From assembly GCA_937981575.1 (NCBI GenBank), contig CALJNR010000026.1, forward strand, positions 62,001 through 126,000: a stretch of DNA of 64,000 bases, given 5' to 3'. Positions 1 through 6,915 of this stretch are shown here, piece by piece (the stretch's first letter is position 1; every line of letters starts with the position of its first letter). The notes under the pieces are model-generated. The model made no database searches and had not been told where the DNA came from. It was given only the letters and a program-made list of their open reading frames with translations. The position numbers and the translations under genes were made by a program. Source of the DNA: an uncultured Clostridia bacterium. Lineage in GTDB: Bacteria > Bacillota > Clostridia > Lachnospirales > Cellulosilyticaceae.

Positions 1-512
1 CATCAAGATAGTCTAACATTTCCACTTTAAACCCTCTGCCCTCTGCCCACCTCGTATACATTCTAAGCAGCATGCTCACCCAATCACAAGCTTCTGTGCC
101 TCCTGCTCCTGGGTGAAGTTCTAAAATAGCATCATTTTTATCATAAGGCTCGTCTAATAATGTCGCAATAAGCATTTCATCATAATTTTTCTGAAACTCT
201 TTTGCACATGTTTTAGACTCATCAACAAGTTCTTCTTCTTCAGATTCCTCTGCCATTTCAATCAGCACAAAAATATCATCATAATCCATACACAGCTTTT
301 CAAATTTTTCAACCAGCTCTTTATAAGATTTAAGCTGCTGCAAAACCTTTTGCGCCTTTTCAATATCATTCCAGAAATCATTACTCATCGAAGTTTGTTC
401 TAATTCACCAATAAGCTCTTTTACCCTTTCTACGTCAAAGAGAGTTCCCCATTTCAACCAACTTAGCCTTATACGGTTGAAGGCTCACTTGCAATTGTTC
501 CAATTCTAACAC
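1..512 (-). CDS. prfB: Peptide chain release factor 2, 5' part (programmed frameshift)
   Basis: RF2 releases finished proteins at UGA and UAA codons. The gene starts at a GTG (512-510) seven bases after an AGGAG. It reads MLELEQLQVSL, reaches CTT TGA at 440-435, and continues only after a +1 shift (CTT, skip T, GAC) into DVERVKELIGELEQ. Further on it carries the RF2 signature ELHPGAGGTEACDW, and the reading ends at the window edge within GFKVEMLDYLD. The GGQ domain lies outside the window. In the RF2 family a shift at a CTT TGA C site lets low RF2 levels raise RF2 synthesis. A GGGG run just upstream could act as the stimulatory Shine-Dalgarno-like element. Confidence 0.95.
435..440 (-). promoter_or_regulatory. 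Programmed +1 ribosomal frameshift site of prfB
   Basis: On the minus strand the codons are AAC TCT CTT TGA CGT. The slip codon CTT precedes an in-frame TGA followed by C, the weak termination context that is conserved in RF2 genes. A purine-rich ATGGGG lies a few bases upstream. Without the shift the product would be about 25 residues; with it the RF2 reading frame is restored. Confidence 0.95.
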
Positions 513-654
513 GCTATCACTCCTTTATATATATCATATATGGAAAATGGATAATTATTCAACTACTTTTTATAATTATTTCTATATTTATTTTTAATCT
601 TTATAATGGGATCAGTTCCTCAACAGCACACCCAAAAAGTTTCTCATTTTTCAC

Positions 655-682
655 AAAAAAAAGCTAAGTATTTTCTTAGCTT
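655..682 (-). terminator. Intrinsic terminator of the amidohydrolase gene
   Basis: The 8-bp inverted repeat AAGCTAAG/CTTAGCTT has a six-base loop and is followed on the minus strand by a run of eight T. It lies 20 bases beyond the stop of the amidohydrolase gene. Confidence 0.85.
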
Positions 683-703
683 CGGGTCATATATTTATTT
701 TAA

Positions 704-1519
704 CTAGTAAAAAATGTTTTTTGCTTTATGCTTAACTTCTAATCTAAAAAGATTTGCAGCATTCTTATAAAAGACATCTTCCAGCTCTTTCCCTCTTAGA
801 TTCGTCTTCAAATACTCGATCATGTCTAAGTACTGATCTGCAGTGTGCACCCCATTTGAAACAGTATGAGTCCCAAATAACACTTTATGACTGCCGCAAC
901 TGCCAATTGTTTTTACAATGCTCTTCGGGTTCATCCAAGTAGTATCACAATAGAGATTAGGAAGCTTTTTAATAGATTCAATGATTTTTGTATCATCCTG
1001 TGTGCTTTCCATATGTACCATTATAAACTTAACGTCTGGATAAGATTCTGCTATTTGGCATATAGCCTTAAGCGGCGCATAGATGCTGCTTCCACTGTGA
1101 ATCACACAAGGCCAATTAAACTTCTGGCATAACAAAATATAAGGAATAATCCTCGGATCCGTGATCTTAATAGCAGAATGATAGGGATGGACTTTTATTC
1201 CGCAAAAATACAGTTTATATTCTTCCACAAATCTTTCAAATTCCTCAGTGCAGCCTTCTCCATGCGGTTTTATCCAGCATAGTCCTTTTAATCTCTCTGG
1301 ATATTCTTTTACAAGATCAGCTGTACGTTTATTAAGCTGAATTTGCGGATATTGCCTTGCTCTGTCTATTTCATTCATTTTATCATCAAATTCAATTCCT
1401 GAGACATTTGATATAATAGCATAGTCTACTTTATATTCATAGATGTATCGAATCAAATCTTGTTCCGGCAATTCCAAATTCATCACCTTTCCAAAATGAA
1501 TATGACTATCTATTACCAT
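704..1519 (-). CDS. Amidohydrolase-2 family metal-dependent hydrolase
   Basis: Cytoplasmic TIM-barrel hydrolase of the Amidohydro_2 type (ACMSD-like superfamily); the substrate cannot be told from sequence. The metal-binding motif DSHIHFG sits at the N terminus, VIHSGS in the middle and MVHMES after it, as expected along the barrel. The length (271 residues) is normal. I chose the ATG at 1519: AAGGGG lies eight bases before it, whereas for the upstream in-frame GTG at 1528 the ribosome site would be almost adjacent. It is a single gene with an extended -10 promoter upstream and its own terminator. The alternative, a lactonase or decarboxylase of the same fold, is equally possible. Confidence 0.75.
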   Translation of the reverse strand: MVIDSHIHFGKVMNLELPEQDLIRYIYEYKVDYAIISNVSGIEFDDKMNEIDRARQYPQIQLNKRTADLVKEYPERLKGLCWIKPHGEGCTEEFERFVEEYKLYFCGIKVHPYHSAIKITDPRIIPYILLCQKFNWPCVIHSGSSIYAPLKAICQIAESYPDVKFIMVHMESTQDDTKIIESIKKLPNLYCDTTWMNPKSIVKTIGSCGSHKVLFGTHTVSNGVHTADQYLDMIEYLKTNLRGKELEDVFYKNAANLFRLEVKHKAKNIFY

Positions 1520-1629
1520 TTTTATCACCCCTTATTCGGCTCACCTTTTGATAAGCTGTTTACATCAAAACTCTTTATCATTTTTCTCTATTATTTTATT
1601 CCATTCATCTTTTATCCCTATTTTATTAC

Positions 1630-1638
1630 ATTATAGCA
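1630..1638 (-). promoter_or_regulatory. Extended -10 promoter of the amidohydrolase gene
   Basis: The minus strand reads TGCTATAAT, a perfect extended -10 element. No good -35 hexamer is present at 17 bases. The inferred leader is about 110 bases long. Confidence 0.5.
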
Positions 1639-1787
1639 CACTATTTTTATTTATTCGAGGTAATAATTCGGTTATCTGTTAAGGAAATAATATTTTTATT
1701 AGTTCATTATACTTTAAGCAATCCCCCCCCTACGCATATAAAATTGGCTCTTCTGCTTCCTGGCTGGCAAGACCTATTCCCTATCTC
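1639..1787. other. Intergenic stretch without recognisable gene
   Basis: No coding signal is seen here. The only notable item is a run of eight C at 1723-1730, unusual in such AT-rich DNA. Confidence 0.5.
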
Positions 1788-1821
1788 AAAAAAAAAAAAA
1801 AAACGTGCTAAAACGCACGTT
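1788..1821 (-). terminator. Second terminator downstream of tRNA-fMet, with 16-base A/T run
   Basis: AACGTGC/GCACGTT forms a 7-bp stem with a six-base loop, and on the minus strand runs into 14-16 T. It lies about 55 bases beyond the first terminator with no gene between them, so the two act as a tandem stop. Confidence 0.8.
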
Positions 1822-1874
1822 CAAATGAACTCATTAGGTGATATCTTATAGGTTAACTAATCTTTCAATCTCAT

Positions 1875-1906
1875 AAAAAAATCACTCAATACACTTTTGA
1901 GTGATT
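1875..1906 (-). terminator. Intrinsic terminator following tRNA-fMet
   Basis: The 10-bp inverted repeat AATCACTCAA/TTGAGTGATT is followed by seven T on the minus strand, starting 8 bases after the tRNA 3' end. Confidence 0.85.
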
Positions 1907-1913
1907 AAACAAA

Positions 1914-1987
<74 letters not shown>

Positions 1988-2028
1988 CTATTACTTTAAG
2001 TATATCATCAAATCTGTACATGTCAAGG

Positions 2029-2310
2029 CTACTTTTTTTCCCTAAAAACTATATCGTCTTTCTTAACCATACCCAATTCTTCTCTTGCTATCTTTTCAAT
2101 ATATTCCGGTGTATCCATTTTTGTGATTTCATTTTCTAATTTATTAAGTTGTTTTTTGCTGTCTTCTAGTTCTTTTCTATCTGCACCAATCTGTTCATCT
2201 ACTCTTTTTATGAGCCTGTTAAGTTGATAACCTTGTACACCAAACATCAAGAATATAAGAATGGTAATAATAAAGGTGACACGAAAAATTATCTTTTTTA
2301 GTTTTCTCAT
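2029..2310 (-). CDS. divIC: Septum formation initiator family protein (DivIC/FtsL type)
   Basis: Small bitopic membrane protein of the divisome. Residues about 5-27 form one transmembrane helix (VTFIITILIFLMFGV), followed by a coiled coil (LNRLIKRVDEQIGADRKELE) and the conserved tail PEYIEKIAREELGMVKKDD typical of DivIC. I prefer the ATG at 2310, preceded by GTGGGG, giving 93 residues; a longer frame to 2367 lacks a ribosome site. It ends the pth-to-divIC block, downstream of yabQ, the order also known from Bacillus. FtsL shares this architecture, but context favours DivIC. Confidence 0.85.
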   Translation of the reverse strand: MRKLKKIIFRVTFIITILIFLMFGVQGYQLNRLIKRVDEQIGADRKELEDSKKQLNKLENEITKMDTPEYIEKIAREELGMVKKDDIVFREKK

Positions 2311-2394
2311 TTGTATCCCCACTTTGAATCTTAAAATAAGCGTTCCCAAAAAATTACTTACTATCATCTTATCTAATTTATTATTATTTGTAAA

Positions 2395-2922
2395 TCATTT
2401 TTTGCTTTTCCTAATTTTAATTTCTGTGCGTATTTCAGCTTTTTTATGATACCACTTTCTTTTAATTTTTCTAAGTTTCCTTTTTTTATAATAGTTAACG
2501 ATGCTTAATTGATTATGTACATATTTCAATGGAATGCTTATAAGGACAACTACTTTCTTTATAGGAATAAGCATAAGGTGTATAAGCTGAGCAATAATTC
2601 TTTTAACATAATCAATAACGATTGTTGCAATTTTCATAAAAATTATACTAAAGCTTGCAAAGTAGAGAATCGCCCCGAGTAAGATCCCAATAAAAACAAA
2701 GGGTCTTATCGCTGCATAATTGCTTATATAAAGCATGTAAAATCCAACAAAAGCACATACAACCCAATAAAGAAAATCTTCTATCTGCACAAGAAAGTCA
2801 GGGTGCTTAATGATCTTCCTAAAAATTCTTATTAGATCAAAGAAGATACCCATTATAATACCAATTTGTGCACAAGTCATAAATAGCAGTGATTGACTGC
2901 TGACTATTTGATTCATAATCAT
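2395..2922 (-). CDS. yabQ: Spore cortex biosynthesis protein YabQ
   Basis: Polytopic membrane protein of 175 residues needed for spore cortex formation in Bacillus. Hydrophobic segments lie near residues 10-28, 45-65 and 72-95, with an amphipathic stretch around 105-135, then a basic tail rich in Lys and Arg (KKRKLRKIKRKW). This membrane-then-basic layout and the position between yabP and divIC identify it. The start is ATG at 2922 or the second ATG two codons in, which has better spacing from GGGG. It lies 8 bases after yabP and is probably translated from the same message during sporulation. Confidence 0.85.
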   Translation of the reverse strand: MIMNQIVSSQSLLFMTCAQIGIIMGIFFDLIRIFRKIIKHPDFLVQIEDFLYWVVCAFVGFYMLYISNYAAIRPFVFIGILLGAILYFASFSIIFMKIATIVIDYVKRIIAQLIHLMLIPIKKVVVLISIPLKYVHNQLSIVNYYKKRKLRKIKRKWYHKKAEIRTEIKIRKSKK

Positions 2923-2930
2923 TCCCCATC

Positions 2931-3221
2931 TTATTTAAATAGTTTTGATACAAAAGAGCCCTTTTTCTTCGTGGCCCCCTGTGTATCATGATAGGTTAGT
3001 TCTGTTACTGTTCCTTCTACAATCATATCACCGTCATCTATATTCATTTTTACAATATGCAAATCTTCTCCTTTTATCTCAATATAGCCTTCATTTGTCT
3101 CAAGTTCTATAACGTTCTCGTCAAATGAGAATACATCTGTAACTCCTGTTATAGATAATTTTTCACGATCTACGATATTTACAATATGTTTTCTTGTCAT
3201 CTTCTCTTCCACACCGCTCAT
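2931..3221 (-). CDS. yabP: Sporulation protein YabP
   Basis: Small cytoplasmic-side sporulation protein of the YabP/YqfC family. The body carries the pattern LSITGVTDVFSFDENVIEL..EGYIEIKGEDLHI, and the C terminus GSFVSKLFK closely matches the ending of Bacillus YabP. Homologues act with YabQ in cortex assembly in the mother cell. The start is uncertain: an ATG at 3221, a GTG three codons in and an ATG seven codons in all follow the AAAGGA/GGAAGAG purine stretches. It is upstream of yabQ by 8 bases. Confidence 0.88.
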   Translation of the reverse strand: MSGVEEKMTRKHIVNIVDREKLSITGVTDVFSFDENVIELETNEGYIEIKGEDLHIVKMNIDDGDMIVEGTVTELTYHDTQGATKKKGSFVSKLFK

Positions 3222-3276
3222 CCTTTCATATAAATAGACTTATATTAACTATTTATATGAAAAGAAAAGATAATTA

Positions 3277-3516
3277 TTACAGAATACGGTACAAGTTATT
3301 TATTTCTTCTTTTTTAACATGCTCTTTGATTTCCAAAACTTCATACTTAGCCGTTTGCGCCCCAAATCTAATTTCTATAATATCCCCAATCTTTACGTTC
3401 GTACTAGCCTTTGCTGCTTTGCCGTTTATAAATACTCTTTCATGATCACATGCTTCTTGAGCAATTGTTCGCCTTTTTATAATACGCGATACTTTTAAAT
3501 ACTTATCTATACGCAT
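3277..3516 (-). CDS. rqcP: S4-domain ribosome quality control protein RqcP
   Basis: 79-residue S4 RNA-binding protein, formerly YabO. The S4 fold runs from MRIDKYLKVSRIIKRRTIAQE through RVFINGKAAKASTNVKIGD, leaving only a short C-terminal extension. In Bacillus RqcP works with RqcH on stalled 50S subunits to drive alanine tailing. An RBS GGAGG stands five bases before the ATG. It sits between hup and yabP. The Hsp15 family has the same fold, but length and gene order favour RqcP. Confidence 0.9.
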   Translation of the reverse strand: MRIDKYLKVSRIIKRRTIAQEACDHERVFINGKAAKASTNVKIGDIIEIRFGAQTAKYEVLEIKEHVKKEEINNLYRIL

Positions 3517-3540
3517 AACATCCTCCTAATTAATCCGAAT

Positions 3541-3570
3541 TAAAAAAAATCTACACAGATGTGTAGATTT
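3541..3570 (-). terminator. Intrinsic terminator after hup
   Basis: ATCTACAC/GTGTAGAT forms an 8-bp stem with a four-base loop, followed by eight T on the minus strand, 13 bases after the hup stop. It separates abundant HU mRNA from the rqcP cistron. Confidence 0.8.
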
Positions 3571-3582
3571 ATTATTATAATA

Positions 3583-3861
3583 TTATTCCCCTTTAACAAC
3601 GTCTTTTAAAGCTTTTCCTGGTTTGAACTTAGGTGCTTTTCCACCTGGAATTGGCATTTCTTCATTTGTTTTTGGATTTCTTCCTACACGTGGTTTGCGT
3701 TCTGTAACTTCAAATGTTCCGAATCCAACTAATTGAATTTTTCCCCCAGCTTTTAGCTCTTCCATTACTGAGTCTTCAAAAGCTTTAAGAGCTTTCTCAG
3801 CATCCTTTTTGCTAATTTCCGCTTTTGCAGCCATTGCTGCCACTAATTCCGATTTGTTCAT
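3583..3861 (-). CDS. hup: HU family DNA-binding protein
   Basis: Nucleoid-associated histone-like protein of 92 residues, the standard HU length. N-terminal helices (MNKSELVAAMAAKAEISKKDAEKA) form the dimer core. The beta-arm signature GFGTFEVTERKPRVGRNPKT contains the DNA-intercalating RNP region, followed by PKFKPGKALKDVV. I chose the ATG at 3861, preceded by a strong GAGGAGG at normal spacing, over the longer frame to 3894. It is inserted between mazG and rqcP and has its own terminator, so it is probably expressed above its neighbours. Confidence 0.97.
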   Translation of the reverse strand: MNKSELVAAMAAKAEISKKDAEKALKAFEDSVMEELKAGGKIQLVGFGTFEVTERKPRVGRNPKTNEEMPIPGGKAPKFKPGKALKDVVKGE

Positions 3862-3913
3862 TAATTGTTCCTCCTCTATACATGTACCTAACATGGATAT
3901 ATGTATTGAAAAC

Positions 3914-4711
3914 TTAGCGCCCCTTACTCAATATCTTATATGCTTCCCACAATTTATCCATCTCTTCTAACGACAAATCAGAGAGCTGTCTACCTTGTGC
4001 AAACGCTGAATTTTCAATATATCTAAATCTATTTATAAACTTTTCCAAGGACTTTGTCAAGGCAAATTCAGGATTTATCTCAAAAAAAGTTGATAAATTT
4101 ACCACACTAAACAGCAAATCTCCCAATTCTTCTTCTATTTGTATTTTTTTACCACTTTCTATCGCTATTCTCACCTCTTCAAGCTCTTCTTCTACCTTAT
4201 CAATAATAGGCAAATAGTTCTCCCAAAAGAAGCCTGATTTAGCCGCTTTTTTCTGTATTTTCTGAGTCCGCACAAGGGCAGGAAGGGCTTTGGGTATACG
4301 CTCGATAGATTCTGTAATAGTCGTTTCTTTTTTTTCAAGTTTTTTGATTTCTTCCCAAGTCTTTACAACTTCTCCAGCTGAAGATATTCCCTCAAGACTG
4401 CCAAATACATGTGGATGTCTAGATATTAATTTTTCAGCCAGCTGACTAACAACTTCACCCATATCAAACAAGTTGTCTTCTTTTCCAATCTGTGCGTGCA
4501 AGAGCACTTGAAGAAGCACATCTCCTAATTCTTCTTTCATATTGACTATATCATCGTTATTAATCGCCTCAACAAGCTCATAACTTTCTTCCAGCAGATA
4601 CGGAAGAAGAGAATGATGCGTCTGTACTTTATCCCAAGGACACCCTTTTTCTCCTCTCAGCTGCTCAATAATAGCCAGCAGATCTTCATATGTATACTTC
4701 TTGCAGTTCAT
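3914..4711 (-). CDS. mazG: Nucleoside triphosphate pyrophosphohydrolase MazG
   Basis: House-cleaning enzyme that hydrolyses (d)NTPs to NMP and pyrophosphate. Two MazG domains are visible: the first around residues 20-120 with EESYELVEAI and EELGDVLLQVLLH, the second around 165-260 with VEEELEEVRIAI and EEELGDLLFSVVNL. Both carry the EExxE and ExxD metal-binding acidic residues. At 265 residues it has the short form, without the N-terminal methyltransferase-like half found in Bacillus YabN. It lies downstream of spoVT, upstream of hup. Confidence 0.93.
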   Translation of the reverse strand: MNCKKYTYEDLLAIIEQLRGEKGCPWDKVQTHHSLLPYLLEESYELVEAINNDDIVNMKEELGDVLLQVLLHAQIGKEDNLFDMGEVVSQLAEKLISRHPHVFGSLEGISSAGEVVKTWEEIKKLEKKETTITESIERIPKALPALVRTQKIQKKAAKSGFFWENYLPIIDKVEEELEEVRIAIESGKKIQIEEELGDLLFSVVNLSTFFEINPEFALTKSLEKFINRFRYIENSAFAQGRQLSDLSLEEMDKLWEAYKILSKGR

Positions 4712-4832
4712 ATCATTTCTCCTTTAAAATAGATTAAAAACCCATTGAGCATCGTAGTCTTTATGTAGTCTTTATATAGCCTTAAAGTTAGTTATATAGG
4801 ACATATTATTTTAGATTGTACTCTAAAAACTT

Positions 4833-4873
4833 CTAAAAAGCCAGTAACTTATAATAAGTTAGTGGCTTTTTAG
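4833..4873. terminator. Terminator downstream of spoVT
   Basis: An 18-bp inverted repeat with one mismatch (CTAAAAAGCCA.. / ..TGGCTTTTTAG) has a five-base loop. It is flanked by A and T runs inside the stem and can work on either strand. It starts just after the spoVT stop. Confidence 0.8.
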
Positions 4874-4874
4874 A

Positions 4875-5426
4875 CTATTGTTCCATTTGTTTTCCTATAA
4901 ATCCAGCCGCAGACTGTGCTAATTTTTCTTCTACTTCTCCCATCATGTTATTCTTATTTTGAGATAGGAAAATAACAGCTCCGATAGCATCTCCTTCACA
5001 AATAATAGGTGAAATAACTTCAGAATAATAACCTTCTGTAGAGCCTTCAGATAAAATAGGAGCAAATTTCGAATCATCTTTAGTTGCTTTAAATATTGTT
5101 CTACTTTCAATAATCTTTTCTAAATTACTGCTAATACTCTTATCAAGAAATTCTTTTTTCGAACCTCCTGCTACTGCTATAACCTGGTCTTTATCAGATA
5201 TACATGTAATATGACCTGTAGCTTGGGCTAAGGCATCTGCATATTCTTTTACAAAGGAACTAAGTTCTCCTACTGGTGAATATTTTTTAAGTATAACCTG
5301 CCCTTCATTATCAGTGAAAATTTCTAGTGGATCCCCTTCTCTAATACGTAATGTTCTTCTTATTTCTTTTGGGATTACCACACGCCCCAAATCATCTATT
5401 CTTCTAACGATGCCTGTTGCTTTCAA
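4875..5426 (-). CDS. spoVT: Stage V sporulation transcription regulator SpoVT
   Basis: Forespore regulator that tunes SigG-dependent genes in Bacillus. The N terminus is an AbrB-type swapped-hairpin DNA-binding domain (ATGIVRRIDDLGRVVIPKEI, residues about 3-50). The rest (about 60-180) is a GAF-like domain ending GFIGKQMEQ. Length (183) matches the family. The start is almost certainly the TTG at 5426, giving the family start MKATGIVRR; it lies nine bases after AAGGAGG, while the TTG at 5435 would abut that site. A terminator follows. Confidence 0.95.
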   Translation of the reverse strand: MKATGIVRRIDDLGRVVIPKEIRRTLRIREGDPLEIFTDNEGQVILKKYSPVGELSSFVKEYADALAQATGHITCISDKDQVIAVAGGSKKEFLDKSISSNLEKIIESRTIFKATKDDSKFAPILSEGSTEGYYSEVISPIICEGDAIGAVIFLSQNKNNMMGEVEEKLAQSAAGFIGKQMEQ

Positions 5427-5576
5427 ACAAAACAACCTCCTTAATGTCTAAGAATATATAGCTCTTAACTGTAATTTACAATTATTATGCTACATAATCT
5501 ATGATAATATACACAAGTAAATTTAAGTTTTAATTTCTACTTGTAGTATTACCAATAAACACTATATTCATCCAAC

Positions 5577-5621
5577 AAAAAAAGACTAAATCATCTTCTA
5601 CGCATGGTTTAGTCTTTTTTT
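5577..5621. terminator. Bidirectional terminator after prsA-like gene
   Basis: A 14-bp perfect inverted repeat (AAAAAAAGACTAAA / TTTAGTCTTTTTTT) has a 17-base loop and T runs on both strands. It lies about 45 bases after the foldase stop. Confidence 0.85.
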
Positions 5622-5665
5622 GCTGCCACATAAACTTTGTTTTCTGTCATAGACAGATCTATTTA

Positions 5666-6712
5666 TTATTCTATTTTGGTATCAAGTCCTGCTTCTGTTG
5701 TTTGTGCACCTGGCAAATTTGATGCTTCATTTCTTATAATATGAATTTCGTTATAAGCTTCAGTCTTTTCAAGCTTCATCGCTGCTGTTAATTCAGTAAG
5801 TTCATTTTCAGCAAATCTTTGCTTAATACGTTTTCTGCTGTCTTCTTTAATCTGATTTTCATCACCCATTTGATGATCTTCAACCTTTATAATATGATAA
5901 CCATATGATGTTTCTACCAGTGTTGGATAAACTTTCCCAACTTCACCTGTAAAAGAGGCTTCTTCAAATTCTGGAACCATCCGGCCTCTGCCAAAAGTAT
6001 ATTCTCCACCTTTATCTTTAGATCCGGGATCTTCCGAATATTTCTTCGCAAGTTCTGCCATATCTTCGCCATCTAAGGCTCTCTTTAGTACTTCTTCAGC
6101 AAGTTCTCTTACCTCTAAAGCCTTATCTTCCGGCAGCGCCTGCCCCTGCTCATCCTTATTCCCAATAAGAACATGCTTAACAGTTACTTTTTCATAACTG
6201 CCTCTTATAAGTTCTATCTCCGCGTTAAGTTCTTCTTCATTAGGGACATAGCTATCCCCTATTTTTTGAACAACCTTCTCTATAAGACTGCCATAGCTAA
6301 AAAATTCCTCTAAATCTTTTTGCTTAATATTAAGCTGTTTAACAAGTTCGGGTTTGTTTTGTACAATATCTTTTGCATTATTTCTAATATCATTTTTCTC
6401 TTCTTTGGATAATTCTATCCCTAGTTCTTTAGCCTTTTGCTTTGCGGCCACCGAAAGCTTTATTGAATCTAAAGCTCTTTCCTTTGCAACATCTTCTGTC
6501 TTTTTGCCTTCGAGCTCCATATCCCATATATTAGGTGTAAGGCTTTCAAATTCCTGCTGGGTGGTCCATAGATATATTCTGTAGAGTGACTCTGATATTT
6601 TTTCATTACTAATAGTTACTACTACCGGATCTGCTGCACTGCATCCTACGAGCGCTATAGTGATCATCGTTGCTGTTAGTATCCATGCTAGTATTTTCTT
6701 TACTCTTTTCAC
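5666..6712 (-). CDS. PrsA-like peptidyl-prolyl isomerase lipoprotein
   Basis: Membrane-anchored extracytoplasmic foldase. Residues 1-24 form a lipoprotein signal ending in the lipobox ALVGC. An N-terminal SurA-like helical region (about 40-170) precedes a parvulin/PpiC domain (about 175-285) with VTVKHVLIG, YSEDPGSKDKGGEYTFGRG and SYGYHIIKVED. A charged tail follows. The start is a GTG 14 bases after AAGGAG. It has its own promoter at the 3' end of mfd and a 5' leader that holds the conserved structured element described at 6754-6846. The insertion between mfd and spoVT is the usual place in this gene block. Confidence 0.9.
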   Translation of the reverse strand: MKRVKKILAWILTATMITIALVGCSAADPVVVTISNEKISESLYRIYLWTTQQEFESLTPNIWDMELEGKKTEDVAKERALDSIKLSVAAKQKAKELGIELSKEEKNDIRNNAKDIVQNKPELVKQLNIKQKDLEEFFSYGSLIEKVVQKIGDSYVPNEEELNAEIELIRGSYEKVTVKHVLIGNKDEQGQALPEDKALEVRELAEEVLKRALDGEDMAELAKKYSEDPGSKDKGGEYTFGRGRMVPEFEEASFTGEVGKVYPTLVETSYGYHIIKVEDHQMGDENQIKEDSRKRIKQRFAENELTELTAAMKLEKTEAYNEIHIIRNEASNLPGAQTTEAGLDTKIE

Positions 6713-6753
6713 TTATATCTCTCCTTATAGTTTATCTTGCCCTTAATATAGTT

Positions 6754-6846
6754 TTCACATCTTTAAATTTAAGTTGTCTACAAATAATACATGATGCGAA
6801 ACTACCCTGAGAAACAACTTTGCTTAGATGAATGACTTAAGTTTAT
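6754..6846 (-). ncRNA. Conserved structured RNA element, copy A (unknown class)
   Basis: Shares about 70 of 92 positions with 20018-20108. On the minus strand it can fold as follows. An outer stem pairs 6835-6846 with 6762-6774. A 7-bp hairpin GGGUAGU/AUUAUUU (6801-6807 with 6782-6788) closes a 12-nt loop. A pseudoknot of 8 bp pairs loop bases UUCGCAUC (6793-6800) with the tail GAUGUGAA (6754-6761). The hairpin pairs only if read on the minus strand, where copy B keeps it with different bases. The element lies in the leader of the prsA-like gene, 27 bases before its ribosome site. Confidence 0.6.
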
Positions 6847-6886
6847 TTGTTGTTACCCTATTGTTAATTAAAGCATTCTTTTTTAC

Positions 6887-6915
6887 ATTATAGCCTAAAA
6901 CAATCAACTCTTCAA
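6887..6915 (-). promoter_or_regulatory. SigA-type promoter of the prsA-like gene
   Basis: The minus strand shows TTGAAG, 17 bases, TATAAT. The -35 overlaps the last codons of mfd. The predicted transcript starts near 6880 and includes the structured element before reaching the GTG at 6712. Confidence 0.65.
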
